A program made the position numbers and the translations under genes. A stretch of 64,000 nucleotides of DNA from Halarsenatibacter silvermanii (GTDB lineage: Bacteria; Bacillota; Halanaerobiia; Halanaerobiales; Halarsenatibacteraceae). How positions within the stretch are numbered: the first letter of the stretch is position 1; each line of letters starts with the position of its first letter. Below the pieces are notes generated by a model. That model was not told the DNA's origin. It ran no database searches and saw only the letters and a list, made by a program, of their open reading frames with translations. The DNA is taken from assembly GCF_900103135.1 (NCBI RefSeq), contig NZ_FNGO01000010.1, forward strand, positions 1-64,000, read 5' to 3'. Shown here piece after piece: positions 37,398 through 45,689 of this stretch.

Positions 37398-37416
37398 AGC
37401 CGCTCATCTTTACCTC

Positions 37417-37437
37417 CCGACGGTTTTCAGTCGGGAA
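37417..37437 (+). other. Small hairpin downstream of groEL
   Basis: CCCGAC and GTCGGG arms enclose a TTTTCA-type loop 20 bases after the groEL stop, followed by AAGAAAAAT. It has no T-run and may be an RNA-stabilising element ahead of the true terminator. Confidence 0.4.
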
Positions 37438-37459
37438 GAAAAATCAAGAAATGAATTCA

Positions 37460-37504
37460 GAGGCGTCCCTTCTTCCGTCTGGAGAAGGGACGCCTCTTTT
37501 GCTT
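37460..37504 (+). terminator. Rho-independent terminator of groESL
   Basis: GAGGCGTCCCTTC (37460-37472) pairs perfectly with GAAGGGACGCCTC (37484-37496), followed by TTTTGCTT. The T-run doubles as the -35 region of the guaA promoter. Confidence 0.9.
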
Positions 37505-37527
37505 ATTTAGGGGTAGTATGGTATAAT
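37499..37527 (+). promoter_or_regulatory. SigA promoter of guaA
   Basis: TTGCTT (37499-37504), 17-base spacer, extended TG and TATAAT (37522-37527). It starts inside the groESL terminator tail. The leader to guaA is only about 40 bases, so there is no room for a purine riboswitch. Confidence 0.75.
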
Positions 37528-37573
37528 TTTATACTGGAGTATATTAAACCGGCTGGAATAGAAAGGGGAAAAT

Positions 37574-39124
37574 ATGGAACGGGATAAACTGGCAGTCATA
37601 AATTTTGGGGGACAATATGTGAGGTTGATCGCCCGGAAAATCAGGGAGCTTGGTGTTTACTGCGAAATCGTCGATCCTGAAAATGCATATGATTTATGTT
37701 CTTCTCAACGGGTTAAGGGAATTATTCTTTCAGGAGGGCCGGACAGCGTACAGGAAGAGGGCGCTCCGGTTTTGGATCAAAGCTTCTTTGATCTTGGGAA
37801 GCCCGTTCTGGGAATTTGTTATGGTATGCAGTTGATGGCTGAAATCCTGCCGGGCGGCAGGATTGAAGATGGCTCTCTTTCAGAATATGGGCGTGCTGAA
37901 GTTAAAATTATAGATACAGACGTTTTATTTGAGGATATATTTGAGCGGGGAGAAGTTTTTACGGCCTGGATGAGTCATGGTGACAGTGTGGTTAAAGAAC
38001 CTGAAGACTTTGAGATTCTGGCTGAAACAGCTAGTGTGCCGATCGTAGCCATGGCTGACCGCCAGAAAAATCTTTATGGTGTGCAATTTCATCCCGAAGT
38101 CACCCATACGGAAAGAGGCAGCGATATTCTCGCCAATTTTATTTTTGATATATGTGGTCTGGAAGAAAACTGGCAGATCAGCGATATCGTTCAGGATAGA
38201 GTGGAGCAGATAAAATCTGTTTTAGATGATGATGCTAATGTTCTAATCGGGCTTTCAGGCGGAGTTGATTCTTCGGTAGCAGCTGCCCTGATTCAGGAGG
38301 CGGTCGGTGACAGACTTACCGGCATATTTATAGATCATGGGCTGCTGCGTCAGGGAGAAGCTGAACAGGTTAAAAAGAGTTTTTCTCAGGTTTTTGAGTT
38401 TCCCATAAAATTCATCGATGCTTCACAAAGATTTCTCGGACAGCTGGAGGGAGTAAGCGATCCTGAAGAAAAAAGAAATATTATTGGGCGTGAATTCATC
38501 AAAGTTTTCGAGCAGGAGGCGGAGGATTTAGAGAATGTCACTCATCTGGCCCAGGGCACTATTTATTCCGATGTAATTGAGAGCGGACTCGACCAGAATG
38601 CAGCTCTCATAAAATCCCATCATAATGTGGGTGGACTGCCGGAACGCATGGAGCTCAACCTGCTGGAACCGCTGCGCGAATTTTTTAAGGATGAAGTGAG
38701 AAGGATAGGGGAAGAACTGGGGCTGCCGGAGGATGTTGTCTGGCGTCAGCCTTTTCCGGGACCAGGTCTGGCTATAAGGGTTATTGGTGAGGTTACCAGA
38801 GAAAAACTGGCTCTTCTCCGTAAGGCTGATTACATCTTTAGAGAGGAATTGCAAAATTCCGGAATCTCGGATAAGGTATGGCAGTCTTTTGCAGTACTTC
38901 CTGACATGAAATCGGTAGGAGTTATGGGAGATACCCGCACTTATGGTTATCCCATTATTCTGAGGGCTGTGGACAGTGAAGAAGCTATGACGGCCGACTG
39001 GGTTAAAATTCCGCACGAGCTGCTGGACAAAATAGCGGGCAGAATCGTCAACGAAATGGAACAGATAAACAGGGTGGTATATGATGTGAGTTCAAAGCCT
39101 CCCGCCACGATCGAGTGGGAATAA
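37574..39124 (+). CDS. guaA: GMP synthase (glutamine-hydrolysing)
   Basis: GuaA (516 residues) converts XMP to GMP using glutamine. The N-terminal class I amidotransferase domain has the nucleophile C82 in GICYGMQLM and the HPEVTHTERG histidine-glutamate pair at about 172. The ATP pyrophosphatase domain has SGGVDSSVAAAL at about 229-240, and the C-terminal dimerisation domain ends KPPATIEWE. GGGG-rich ribosome-binding site upstream. Cotranscribed with yerC, 18 bases downstream. Confidence 0.96.
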   Translation: MERDKLAVINFGGQYVRLIARKIRELGVYCEIVDPENAYDLCSSQRVKGIILSGGPDSVQEEGAPVLDQSFFDLGKPVLGICYGMQLMAEILPGGRIEDGSLSEYGRAEVKIIDTDVLFEDIFERGEVFTAWMSHGDSVVKEPEDFEILAETASVPIVAMADRQKNLYGVQFHPEVTHTERGSDILANFIFDICGLEENWQISDIVQDRVEQIKSVLDDDANVLIGLSGGVDSSVAAALIQEAVGDRLTGIFIDHGLLRQGEAEQVKKSFSQVFEFPIKFIDASQRFLGQLEGVSDPEEKRNIIGREFIKVFEQEAEDLENVTHLAQGTIYSDVIESGLDQNAALIKSHHNVGGLPERMELNLLEPLREFFKDEVRRIGEELGLPEDVVWRQPFPGPGLAIRVIGEVTREKLALLRKADYIFREELQNSGISDKVWQSFAVLPDMKSVGVMGDTRTYGYPIILRAVDSEEAMTADWVKIPHELLDKIAGRIVNEMEQINRVVYDVSSKPPATIEWE

Positions 39125-39142
39125 AAGAAAGGAGATAAAAAT

Positions 39143-39433
39143 ATGGTTGACGAAATAGAGGGTGAGCTTACCGAACAACTTTTTCGAGCCGTCCTTTATC
39201 TGGAAGATGAGGAGGAGTGCTACAAATTTTTCCGGGACATAGCTACCGTAGGTGAGATAGAGTCGCTTTCTCAGCGGCTGGAAGTGGCCAGACTGCTGCA
39301 GAAGGGAGCGACCTACGAAAAGATTGTGGAAAAGACAGGAGTGAGCACTGCCACTATCAGCAGGGTTAAAAGAGCTCTGGAATACGGAACAGGCGGTTAC
39401 AATCTTATACTGGATAGGTTGGATCTGGAGTGA
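39143..39433 (+). CDS. yerC: YerC/YecD family TrpR-like regulator (HisR candidate)
   Basis: This 96-residue protein belongs to the TrpR-related YerC family. A helix-turn-helix is visible at about 40-85: SLSQRLEVARLLQKGATYEKI followed by TGVSTATISRVKRALEYG. Family members in Firmicutes have been proposed to repress histidine genes (HisR), and a complete his operon begins 1.8 kb downstream, which makes that role plausible here. It follows guaA by 18 bases with AAAGGAGA and is closed by its own terminator. Confidence 0.88.
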   Translation: MVDEIEGELTEQLFRAVLYLEDEEECYKFFRDIATVGEIESLSQRLEVARLLQKGATYEKIVEKTGVSTATISRVKRALEYGTGGYNLILDRLDLE

Positions 39434-39458
39434 GGAGTATATATTATGCAACTTAAAT

Positions 39459-39488
39459 GCCCGTCTCATCACGGACGGGCTCGTTTTA
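39459..39488 (+). terminator. Rho-independent terminator after yerC
   Basis: GCCCGTC (39459-39465) pairs with GACGGGC (39474-39480) around an 8-base loop, followed by TCGTTTT. Confidence 0.8.
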
Positions 39489-39536
39489 ATTGCATTATAA
39501 ATTCTTCAGAAATTATCAGATCTCAGGAGGTTAATA

Positions 39537-40937
39537 ATGGCTGAAAAATACGACGTTGTCATAGTTGGATCGGGACCGACAGGAATATTTACGGCTCTGG
39601 AACTGGTAGAACAGGAAACTGACTGTGAAATATTGATTGTGGAAAAAGGAAAGGACATTGACAGCCGCAGCTGTCCCATGAAAGAAAAACCGGGCAGCGG
39701 AGAAGGATGTTTTGAATGCGTTTCCTGTGCTGTGGTTTCCGGCTGGGGAGGAGCTGGAGCTTACAGCGATGGCAAACTCTCCCTATCCTCCGATGTGGGC
39801 GGAAACCTGGAAGAATATATCGGTCAGGAGAAGTTGGAATCTCTAATAGATTATGCTGATGATAAATATTTAAAATTTGGGGCCCCGGACAGAATTTTTG
39901 GGATAAGTGAGAAAAAAGAAGAGGAGTTTAAAGATAAGGCAGCCCGGGCCGGACTGAAATTTATACCCGCCCGACTGCGTCACCTGGGAACAGGTTACAG
40001 CAAAGAAGTTTTGAGAGAGATGCGAGATTATCTGCTGGATAGAGGAGTTGAAATCAGGTTTCAAACCAGAGTCACCGAGATTTTGACCGGAGAAAATGAA
40101 GAGAGGGCTGCCGGAGTCAGACTGGAAAGCGGTGATGAGATCAAAGCAGATTTTGTGACGGTGGCCCCCGGAAGAGAAAATGCTACCTGGCTGGCACAGG
40201 AGATAGATAAACTCGAGCTCAATACTTCTTTAAATCCTGTTGATATAGGAGTTCGGGTGGAAACCCCGGCTTCGATAGCTCGTCCCCTTACCGATGAACT
40301 GTATGAATCAAAGCTCATCTATCATACTCCCACTTTTGATGACAGGGTGCGCACTTTTTGCATGTGTCCGGGAGGCGAAGTCGTGAGCGAGAACAATCGA
40401 GGGCTTATAACGGTAAACGGCCATACTCATTCGGATATCGAGACTGATAATTCCAATTTTGCTCTGCTGGTCAGCAAAACCTTCACAGAACCATTTAAAG
40501 AACCTCATACTTACGGCCGGGCCATAGCCAAGCTGGCGAATCTTCTGGGAGCCGGTGTGCTTGTTCAAAGGCTGGGAGATCTTCTCGAGGGGAGAAGATC
40601 GACAAAAGAACGCATTTCTAGAAGTATAGTAGATCCGACTCTGAAAGAAGCCACAGCAGGAGATCTCAGTTTGGTATTTCCTCATCGACATCTCACAGGC
40701 TTAAAAGAGATGCTGAAAGCTCTGGACGATTTAGCTCCCGGGATTTATTCCAAGGACACCCTGTTGTACGGGGTTGAGGCTAAATTTTATTCCTCGCGCC
40801 TGGAAGTGTCTCCGGAGCTGGAAACGCATGTAGAAAACTTATTTGCCGGAGGAGATGGAGCAGGAATTACAAGAGGTCTCATGCAGGCATCGGTGGCGGG
40901 GTTGATCATTGCTCGTGAAATAAGCAGGCGAGGATGA
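39537..40937 (+). CDS. FAD-dependent dehydrogenase of the COG2509 type
   Basis: The 466-residue flavoprotein has an N-terminal dinucleotide-binding motif VGSGPTGIFTALEL (G11-x-G13-x2-G16) and a C-terminal FAD segment LFAGGDGAGITRGLMQASVAG. A cysteine quartet C46, C58, C61, C64 precedes GWGGAGAYSDGKLSLS and could bind an iron-sulfur cluster or zinc. The substrate is unknown. CAGGAGG lies upstream. It stands alone between the yerC terminator and the minus-strand tRNA. Confidence 0.82.
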   Translation: MAEKYDVVIVGSGPTGIFTALELVEQETDCEILIVEKGKDIDSRSCPMKEKPGSGEGCFECVSCAVVSGWGGAGAYSDGKLSLSSDVGGNLEEYIGQEKLESLIDYADDKYLKFGAPDRIFGISEKKEEEFKDKAARAGLKFIPARLRHLGTGYSKEVLREMRDYLLDRGVEIRFQTRVTEILTGENEERAAGVRLESGDEIKADFVTVAPGRENATWLAQEIDKLELNTSLNPVDIGVRVETPASIARPLTDELYESKLIYHTPTFDDRVRTFCMCPGGEVVSENNRGLITVNGHTHSDIETDNSNFALLVSKTFTEPFKEPHTYGRAIAKLANLLGAGVLVQRLGDLLEGRRSTKERISRSIVDPTLKEATAGDLSLVFPHRHLTGLKEMLKALDDLAPGIYSKDTLLYGVEAKFYSSRLEVSPELETHVENLFAGGDGAGITRGLMQASVAGLIIAREISRRG

Positions 40938-40969
40938 AAAGAGAGATTTTGATATTCAAAATAAAAAAA

Positions 40970-41046
40970 TGGTCTGGCTACCGGGATTTGAACCCGGGAC
41001 CTCTTGCTCCCGAAGCAAGCGCGCTACCAAACTGCGCCATAGCCAG
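40970..41046 (-). tRNA. tRNA-Pro (CGG)
   Basis: A full 77-nt cloverleaf on the minus strand. The 7-bp acceptor stem CTGGCTA/TAGCCAG, D-arm, anticodon stem CTTGC/GCAAG with loop TTCGGGA (anticodon CGG, purine 37), and T-arm CCGGG/CCCGG with TTCAAAT are all intact, and CCA is encoded. It reads CCG codons. A T-run follows the CCA directly and probably ends transcription. Confidence 0.96.
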
Positions 41047-41057
41047 ATACCACTAGT

Positions 41058-41086
41058 ATTTTATCATCCGCGGCAGACTATTGCAA
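41058..41086 (-). promoter_or_regulatory. Promoter of tRNA-Pro(CGG)
   Basis: On the minus strand TTGCAA (41081-41086) is followed after 17 bases by TAAAAT (41058-41063), preceded by TGA. Transcription would start a few bases before the mature 5' end at 41046. Confidence 0.7.
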
Positions 41087-41104
41087 GAGCAGCGTCCATT
41101 AAGC

Positions 41105-41133
41105 TTGACAGATGAAAGCGGCTGTGTTATTTT
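41105..41133 (+). promoter_or_regulatory. Promoter of the histidine operon
   Basis: TTGACA (41105-41110), 17-base spacer, extended TG and TATTTT (41128-41133). The leader to hisZ is about 70 bases and contains only a small GCTCA/TGAGC inverted repeat (41175-41194) next to the ribosome-binding site. It is too short for a T-box or peptide attenuator. Confidence 0.6.
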
Positions 41134-41208
41134 CTTTATTAAAATGATTCGGCAAAGTGAAAAAAATAATTTTTGCTCATAAGTTAAGTTGAGCTGGAGG
41201 TATTCTGA

Positions 41209-42513
41209 ATGAAAGATAGCCTGAAATCTATAGAAAGAAAATTACCCGAGGGGATGAGATTTTACCTGCCCGAGCAGGCTGAAGTTATAACCAGCCTGGC
41301 TAAAAAAGGCAGGGAAGTATTGAAAAATTGGGGATATCAATCTATTTTTGTTCCTGCCATGCTGCCCTACGATACCGTTTCAAAGGGATTGAGCGATGAA
41401 AATGTACGGCAGTATTACAAGCTGGTGGATTATCGAGGAGAAATTCTTGTCCTGAGGCCGGAAATGACAGCTGCTATTGCAGAAAGGCTGGTGGGCGAGG
41501 GGAAATGCGAAGAATTTCCCGGGCGATATCAGTATTTTGCTCCGGTCTATCGCCATGAAACTATACAGAGCGGCAAAAAAAGAGAGATTTATCAGCTGGG
41601 AGCCGAATTTTTGGGGGCTAATAAGTTTGCCGATGTTGAAATCTTAATGCTGGCCCAGAAGGTGTTGCTAAACTGTGAGGTCGACAATTATCGGCTGGAG
41701 ATCGGCCATATAGGATTTCTGGATCAGCTTTTGAACGAGCTGGATATATCTCCGAAGAAATCGGCAGAGATCAGCGGCGCTCTAGCCAGGAGAGATCTTG
41801 TTAGTTACCGTCAGGCCTGCAGGCAGCTAAACTCCGATGCAGCGGACAGACTCATGAAGCTGCTGGATCTTAGAGGAGGCTGTAAGGTTTTAAATGCAGC
41901 CGAGGAATTGATGCCGGTACGCGAATGCACTTCCGTACAGCAGCTTCGCAAAATCCATCGCGGTCTGAAAAATCTCGGTTTGATCGAAAAAGTCTCGTAT
42001 GATCTGGCTCTGACCAGAAACCTGGATTATTATTCGGGAATGGTCTTTGAAATCATGAGCCCCGATCTCGGTTATAACATCTGCGGCGGAGGCAGATATG
42101 ACAGATTAATAAAAAGTCTGGGGGGCGAAAAAATACCTGCCCGCGGTTTTGCTATGGGAATTGAGAGATTGAGGCTGGTCAAAGAAAAACTGTGTTTAAC
42201 CGATAATGACAGGCAGGAAAAAATTCTGCTCAGATGTCAGGATCTTTCCTCGCTTAAAACTTCTGTGAATATCGCAGAAGATTTGCAGGAACTCGGTTAT
42301 GCTGTGATTTTAGAAAACAGCGAGAAATTGGTCGGAGAAGCAGCTCAGAAAAAATGCAAGATGATTATCGAGGTGGATAATAGTTCTGAGAAGCCTTTCA
42401 ACTGCTGGAAAAGTTCTTTTGATCGAGAGAAGAGGGCCGAATCTGGTTCTGCGGAGAATTCGCGCAAATTCTCGCGGGCAGAGGTGATTGAATATGTCGA
42501 TGGAATCTCTTAA
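41209..42513 (+). CDS. hisZ: ATP phosphoribosyltransferase regulatory subunit HisZ
   Basis: HisZ (434 residues) is a histidyl-tRNA synthetase-like protein without synthetase activity that activates short-form HisG. Class II synthetase-like segments include VLRPEMTAAIAERL at about 84-97, YRHETIQSGKKREIYQLGAE at about 117-136 and YYSGMVFEIMSPDLGYNICGGGRYDRL at about 279-305. Histidine-tRNA pairing residues were not checked. The short HisG next door supports HisZ over HisS. The 3' end overlaps hisG by 20 bases. Confidence 0.92.
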   Translation: MKDSLKSIERKLPEGMRFYLPEQAEVITSLAKKGREVLKNWGYQSIFVPAMLPYDTVSKGLSDENVRQYYKLVDYRGEILVLRPEMTAAIAERLVGEGKCEEFPGRYQYFAPVYRHETIQSGKKREIYQLGAEFLGANKFADVEILMLAQKVLLNCEVDNYRLEIGHIGFLDQLLNELDISPKKSAEISGALARRDLVSYRQACRQLNSDAADRLMKLLDLRGGCKVLNAAEELMPVRECTSVQQLRKIHRGLKNLGLIEKVSYDLALTRNLDYYSGMVFEIMSPDLGYNICGGGRYDRLIKSLGGEKIPARGFAMGIERLRLVKEKLCLTDNDRQEKILLRCQDLSSLKTSVNIAEDLQELGYAVILENSEKLVGEAAQKKCKMIIEVDNSSEKPFNCWKSSFDREKRAESGSAENSRKFSRAEVIEYVDGIS

Positions 42514-43159
42514 AATAGCCATTCCCAAAGGAAGACTTTATGATGAAGTGGTAAAAGCCTGTCTCAATACGGATCTGCTGGATGATTCGCAGAATATCTC
42601 GAAGCTCTCACGCGAGCTGGTCCAGGAGGTTTCCGGAACCGGTAATTTATTTTTGCTGGCCAAACCGGCCGATGTACCGGCTTACGTAGAACACGGTGCT
42701 GCCGATATCGGTTTTACAGGCAAAGATGTCATAGCCGAAAAGGAAAGACGTCTCTATGAACTGCTCGATCTGGAAATAGGAACCTGTGATCTTGTGGTGG
42801 CGGTGCCGAACGATATGGACGTAAATACATTAGAAGATATAAAGGATAACACCAGGGTGGCAACTTCCTACCCCGGCATCGCTGAAAAATTCTTCCGGGA
42901 TAAGAACATCAAAGCTGAAATCATCGAATTAAATGGCTCAGTGGAATTGGCGCCTCAGGTCGACCTGGCCGATATAATAGTTGATATAACTTCCACTGGA
43001 ACCACTCTGCGCAAAAATGATCTTTCACCGATAGCTGAAATACTTTCTTCTTCAGTGCGGCTTGTCGTCAATGAAGCCAGTTACCGGACCAAGGCCACAG
43101 CAATAGATAGATTATCACGGCAGCTGGAGAAATATCTGAAAAAAACGGGTGATAATTGA
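42494..43159 (+). CDS. hisG: ATP phosphoribosyltransferase catalytic subunit, short form
   Basis: HisG (221 residues) condenses ATP with PRPP in the first step of histidine synthesis. The short form lacks the C-terminal regulatory domain and needs HisZ. It shows KIAIPKGRLYDE, AADIGFTGKDVI and the PRPP-binding VDITSTGTTLRKNDL at about 156-170. GAGGTGAT 7 bases upstream fixes ATG 42494. It overlaps hisZ and is closely followed by hisD. Confidence 0.95.
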   Translation: MSMESLKIAIPKGRLYDEVVKACLNTDLLDDSQNISKLSRELVQEVSGTGNLFLLAKPADVPAYVEHGAADIGFTGKDVIAEKERRLYELLDLEIGTCDLVVAVPNDMDVNTLEDIKDNTRVATSYPGIAEKFFRDKNIKAEIIELNGSVELAPQVDLADIIVDITSTGTTLRKNDLSPIAEILSSSVRLVVNEASYRTKATAIDRLSRQLEKYLKKTGDN

Positions 43160-43161
43160 TT

Positions 43162-44445
43162 ATGAAAAAACTGAGATATCCACAGGATGAAGGAGAAATC
43201 AGAAATTATCTTGAGGAGCGCAAATTTAACTTCGATACTGGACTAAATAAAAAAGTGAGCGATATAATAGATCAGGTGCAGACCGGTGGTGATAAGGCTC
43301 TTTTCTCTCTCACTCGAAAATATGATGGGGCTGAACTGGAGAGTTTGAGGGTTTCTGCTGATGAGCTTGAAGGCGAGGAGGAAATTTCGGAAAAGCTGAA
43401 AAAGTCTCTGGAGCGAGCCTATCAAAGACTCCAAAAGTATTATGCCCTGCAGGGAAGAGCTGGATGGATACATCCCGAACTTTCCGGCCGTGTAGGCGAG
43501 GAAATAACACCGCTCAAAAGAGCGGGATTGTATATACCCGGCGGCAAAGCTGCCTATCCCAGTTCGGTTATGATGACAGCCGTGCCGGCCAGTATAGCTG
43601 GGGTCGATAAGCTGGTAGCAGTCACCCCTCCTGATCAGGAGGGAAATATAAATCCGGTCACAGCTAAAGCTTTATCCATGTGTGGGGTCGATGAAGTTTA
43701 TAGAATTGGCGGAGCTCAGGCAGTTGCCGCACTGGCCCTGGGGACTGAAACAATAAATCCGGTGGATAAAATTGTCGGTCCGGGCAATAAATTTGTAACC
43801 ATGGCCAAAAAACTTCTTTATGGCTTTGTCGATATTGATATGCTGGCCGGTCCCAGCGAAGTTTTGATTATAGCAGATGAGGCCAGCAGAGCTGAGTTTA
43901 TAGCCGCCGATATGCTGGCCCAGGCTGAACATGACGAAGAGGCAAGAACTGCTGTTATCTCGTCTTCTGCGGATGTTTTTGCCGCCGTAGAAGAAGAACT
44001 AGAAGATCAGCTGGCAGAAATCTCCACGGCTTCCCGGGCTAGAGCTGCGCTGGATGATTACGGTATGTTTATAGAAGTTGAAAATCTTGATCAGGCGGTT
44101 GAATTGTCCAATGATTACGCCCCCGAACACCTGGAAATTCAGACTGAAAATCCCCATGCGCTGCTGGGGTCTATAGAGCAGGCAGGTTCGATATTTCTGG
44201 GGAGCTGGACTCCTGAAGCAGCTGGAGATTATATTGCCGGCCCCAACCATGTCCTTCCTACTTCTGGATCAGCCCGCTTTTTTTCTCCGCTGGGAGTTAA
44301 TGATTTTATTAAAAGCAGCGGTAGAGTTTCATTTTCCCGCTCGGAGCTCGAGGAGATAGGAGAAGATGTGATCAGAATTGCTGACGCTGAAGGTCTGCCC
44401 GCTCATGCCCGTTCTGTTTCGCTCAGACTTATGGGAGGTGAATAG
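43162..44445 (+). CDS. hisD: Histidinol dehydrogenase
   Basis: HisD (427 residues) oxidises histidinol to histidine in two NAD-dependent steps. It shows KRAGLYIPGGKAAYPSSVMM at about 115-134, the VDKIVGPGNKFVTMAKK and GPSEVLIIADE blocks and the zinc-site segments AQAEHDEEA and PNHVLPTSGSARF. An in-frame TTG at 43156 overlaps the hisG stop; ATG 43162 is chosen. It is the third gene of the his operon. Confidence 0.95.
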   Translation: MKKLRYPQDEGEIRNYLEERKFNFDTGLNKKVSDIIDQVQTGGDKALFSLTRKYDGAELESLRVSADELEGEEEISEKLKKSLERAYQRLQKYYALQGRAGWIHPELSGRVGEEITPLKRAGLYIPGGKAAYPSSVMMTAVPASIAGVDKLVAVTPPDQEGNINPVTAKALSMCGVDEVYRIGGAQAVAALALGTETINPVDKIVGPGNKFVTMAKKLLYGFVDIDMLAGPSEVLIIADEASRAEFIAADMLAQAEHDEEARTAVISSSADVFAAVEEELEDQLAEISTASRARAALDDYGMFIEVENLDQAVELSNDYAPEHLEIQTENPHALLGSIEQAGSIFLGSWTPEAAGDYIAGPNHVLPTSGSARFFSPLGVNDFIKSSGRVSFSRSELEEIGEDVIRIADAEGLPAHARSVSLRLMGGE

Positions 44446-44452
44446 AGCTCAT

Positions 44453-45052
44453 ATGAAAACCTTCAAAAGAGAGACGTCTGAAACCGATATCGAGGTGAAG
44501 CTCGATATCTATGGAGAAGGAAATACCAGAATCAATACCGGTATAGGTTTTTTTGACCATATGCTGGAATTATTCGGCAGGCATGGATTTATGGACCTGG
44601 AGGTAAAAGCGGACGGTGATCTCGAAGTTGATTACCATCATACAGTTGAAGATACTGGCATAGTTCTGGGTAGAGCCCTGAATGAATGTCTGGGCAGCAG
44701 GGGAGGCATAACCCGTTATGGTGATGTCCTTTTGCCGATGGATGATGTACTGCTGCAGGCGGCCGTAGATCTGGGAGGGAGATCCTACTATCAGGGCAAT
44801 ATATCCGCTGATAGGAAGGTGGTTAATGGTTTTCCGCTGGAACTGCTGGACGAGTTTTTTTGCAGTGTAACCGATCATGGATTTTTCAATCTTCACCTCC
44901 TGGTACGACGGACCGGGAATGCTCATCACCTGGCCGAAGCATGCTTTAAGGCGGCTGCCCGAGCTCTGGATAGTGCTTTAAAACATGAAAAGAGGCTGGA
45001 TGAAACGCCGCTCTCGACCAAGGGGCAGCTGGAGGAGGGAAAAGACAATTAA
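44453..45052 (+). CDS. hisB: Imidazoleglycerol-phosphate dehydratase
   Basis: HisB (199 residues) dehydrates imidazoleglycerol phosphate. It shows TGIGFFDHMLELFGRHG at about 25-41, the metal-binding HHTVEDTGIVLG and GNAHHLAEACFKAAARAL. The reading frame continues upstream to 44378 within hisD, but GGGAGGTG and the family N-terminus support ATG 44453. It is the monofunctional form without a phosphatase domain. Confidence 0.95.
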   Translation: MKTFKRETSETDIEVKLDIYGEGNTRINTGIGFFDHMLELFGRHGFMDLEVKADGDLEVDYHHTVEDTGIVLGRALNECLGSRGGITRYGDVLLPMDDVLLQAAVDLGGRSYYQGNISADRKVVNGFPLELLDEFFCSVTDHGFFNLHLLVRRTGNAHHLAEACFKAAARALDSALKHEKRLDETPLSTKGQLEEGKDN

Positions 45053-45689
45053 ATTCGGCATAATTGATTATGGAGCGGGAAATCTGGGCAATGTCCACCG
45101 GGCTTTAAATGGGCTAGGAGTCGAGAATAGTGTCGTAGATTCCGCCATTGAGATAAAAGATGCTCAAGCGTTGATTTTGCCAGGTGTTGGCTCTTTTGCT
45201 GCAGGCATGGAGGGCCTTGAGAAAAGAGATCTTGTTGAGCCTCTTTGCTCTGAGCTGAAAAAGGGCAAACATCTTCTGGGTATATGTCTTGGAATGCAGC
45301 TTCTCTTTGAGAGCAGTGAGGAGGCGGAAGGAATTGCCGGCCTGGAGCTGCTGCCGGGAAAATCAAAGCTATTTCCCGTAGAAACAGTGGCTAAAGTGCC
45401 CCATATGGGCTGGAATGATCTCAAATTCGAGAAAAATACCGGGCTGATCAGTGGACTGGAGAATTTTTATTTTTATTTTGTACACAGCTATTACCTGCCT
45501 ATCAGCAGTGTCATAAAGCAGCACAGACTTGCTGTCAGTAGGTACCGGGGAATTGAGTTTGTATCAGCAGTTAAAAAAGATAATATAACCGCGCTTCAGC
45601 CTCATCCTGAAAAAAGCGGCAGCATCGGGCTGAAATTCTTGCGCAATTTCGTAGAGGAGGTAAAAAATGAAAGTTATTCCCGCCGTTGA
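45048..45689 (+). CDS. hisH: Imidazole glycerol phosphate synthase subunit HisH
   Basis: HisH is the glutaminase subunit that feeds ammonia to HisF. It has GIIDYGAGNLGNV at the start, the nucleophile cysteine in GICLGMQLLFESS and VHSYYLP and QPHPEKSGSIG near the C-terminus. The conserved start falls at an ATT codon (45048), with GGAGGAGG at 45031-45038. The only in-frame ATGs (44985, 45000) are far inside hisB and would add a basic, non-conserved tail. An ATT start giving 213 residues is therefore proposed. It overlaps hisB by 5 bases and hisA by 23. Confidence 0.85.
   Translation: MKFGIIDYGAGNLGNVHRALNGLGVENSVVDSAIEIKDAQALILPGVGSFAAGMEGLEKRDLVEPLCSELKKGKHLLGICLGMQLLFESSEEAEGIAGLELLPGKSKLFPVETVAKVPHMGWNDLKFEKNTGLISGLENFYFYFVHSYYLPISSVIKQHRLAVSRYRGIEFVSAVKKDNITALQPHPEKSGSIGLKFLRNFVEEVKNESYSRR

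Noticed and set aside
44378-44452. Longer N-terminus for hisB
   Set aside because: The extra 25 residues lie within hisD, are not conserved, and ATG 44453 has GGGAGGTG upstream and the family start.
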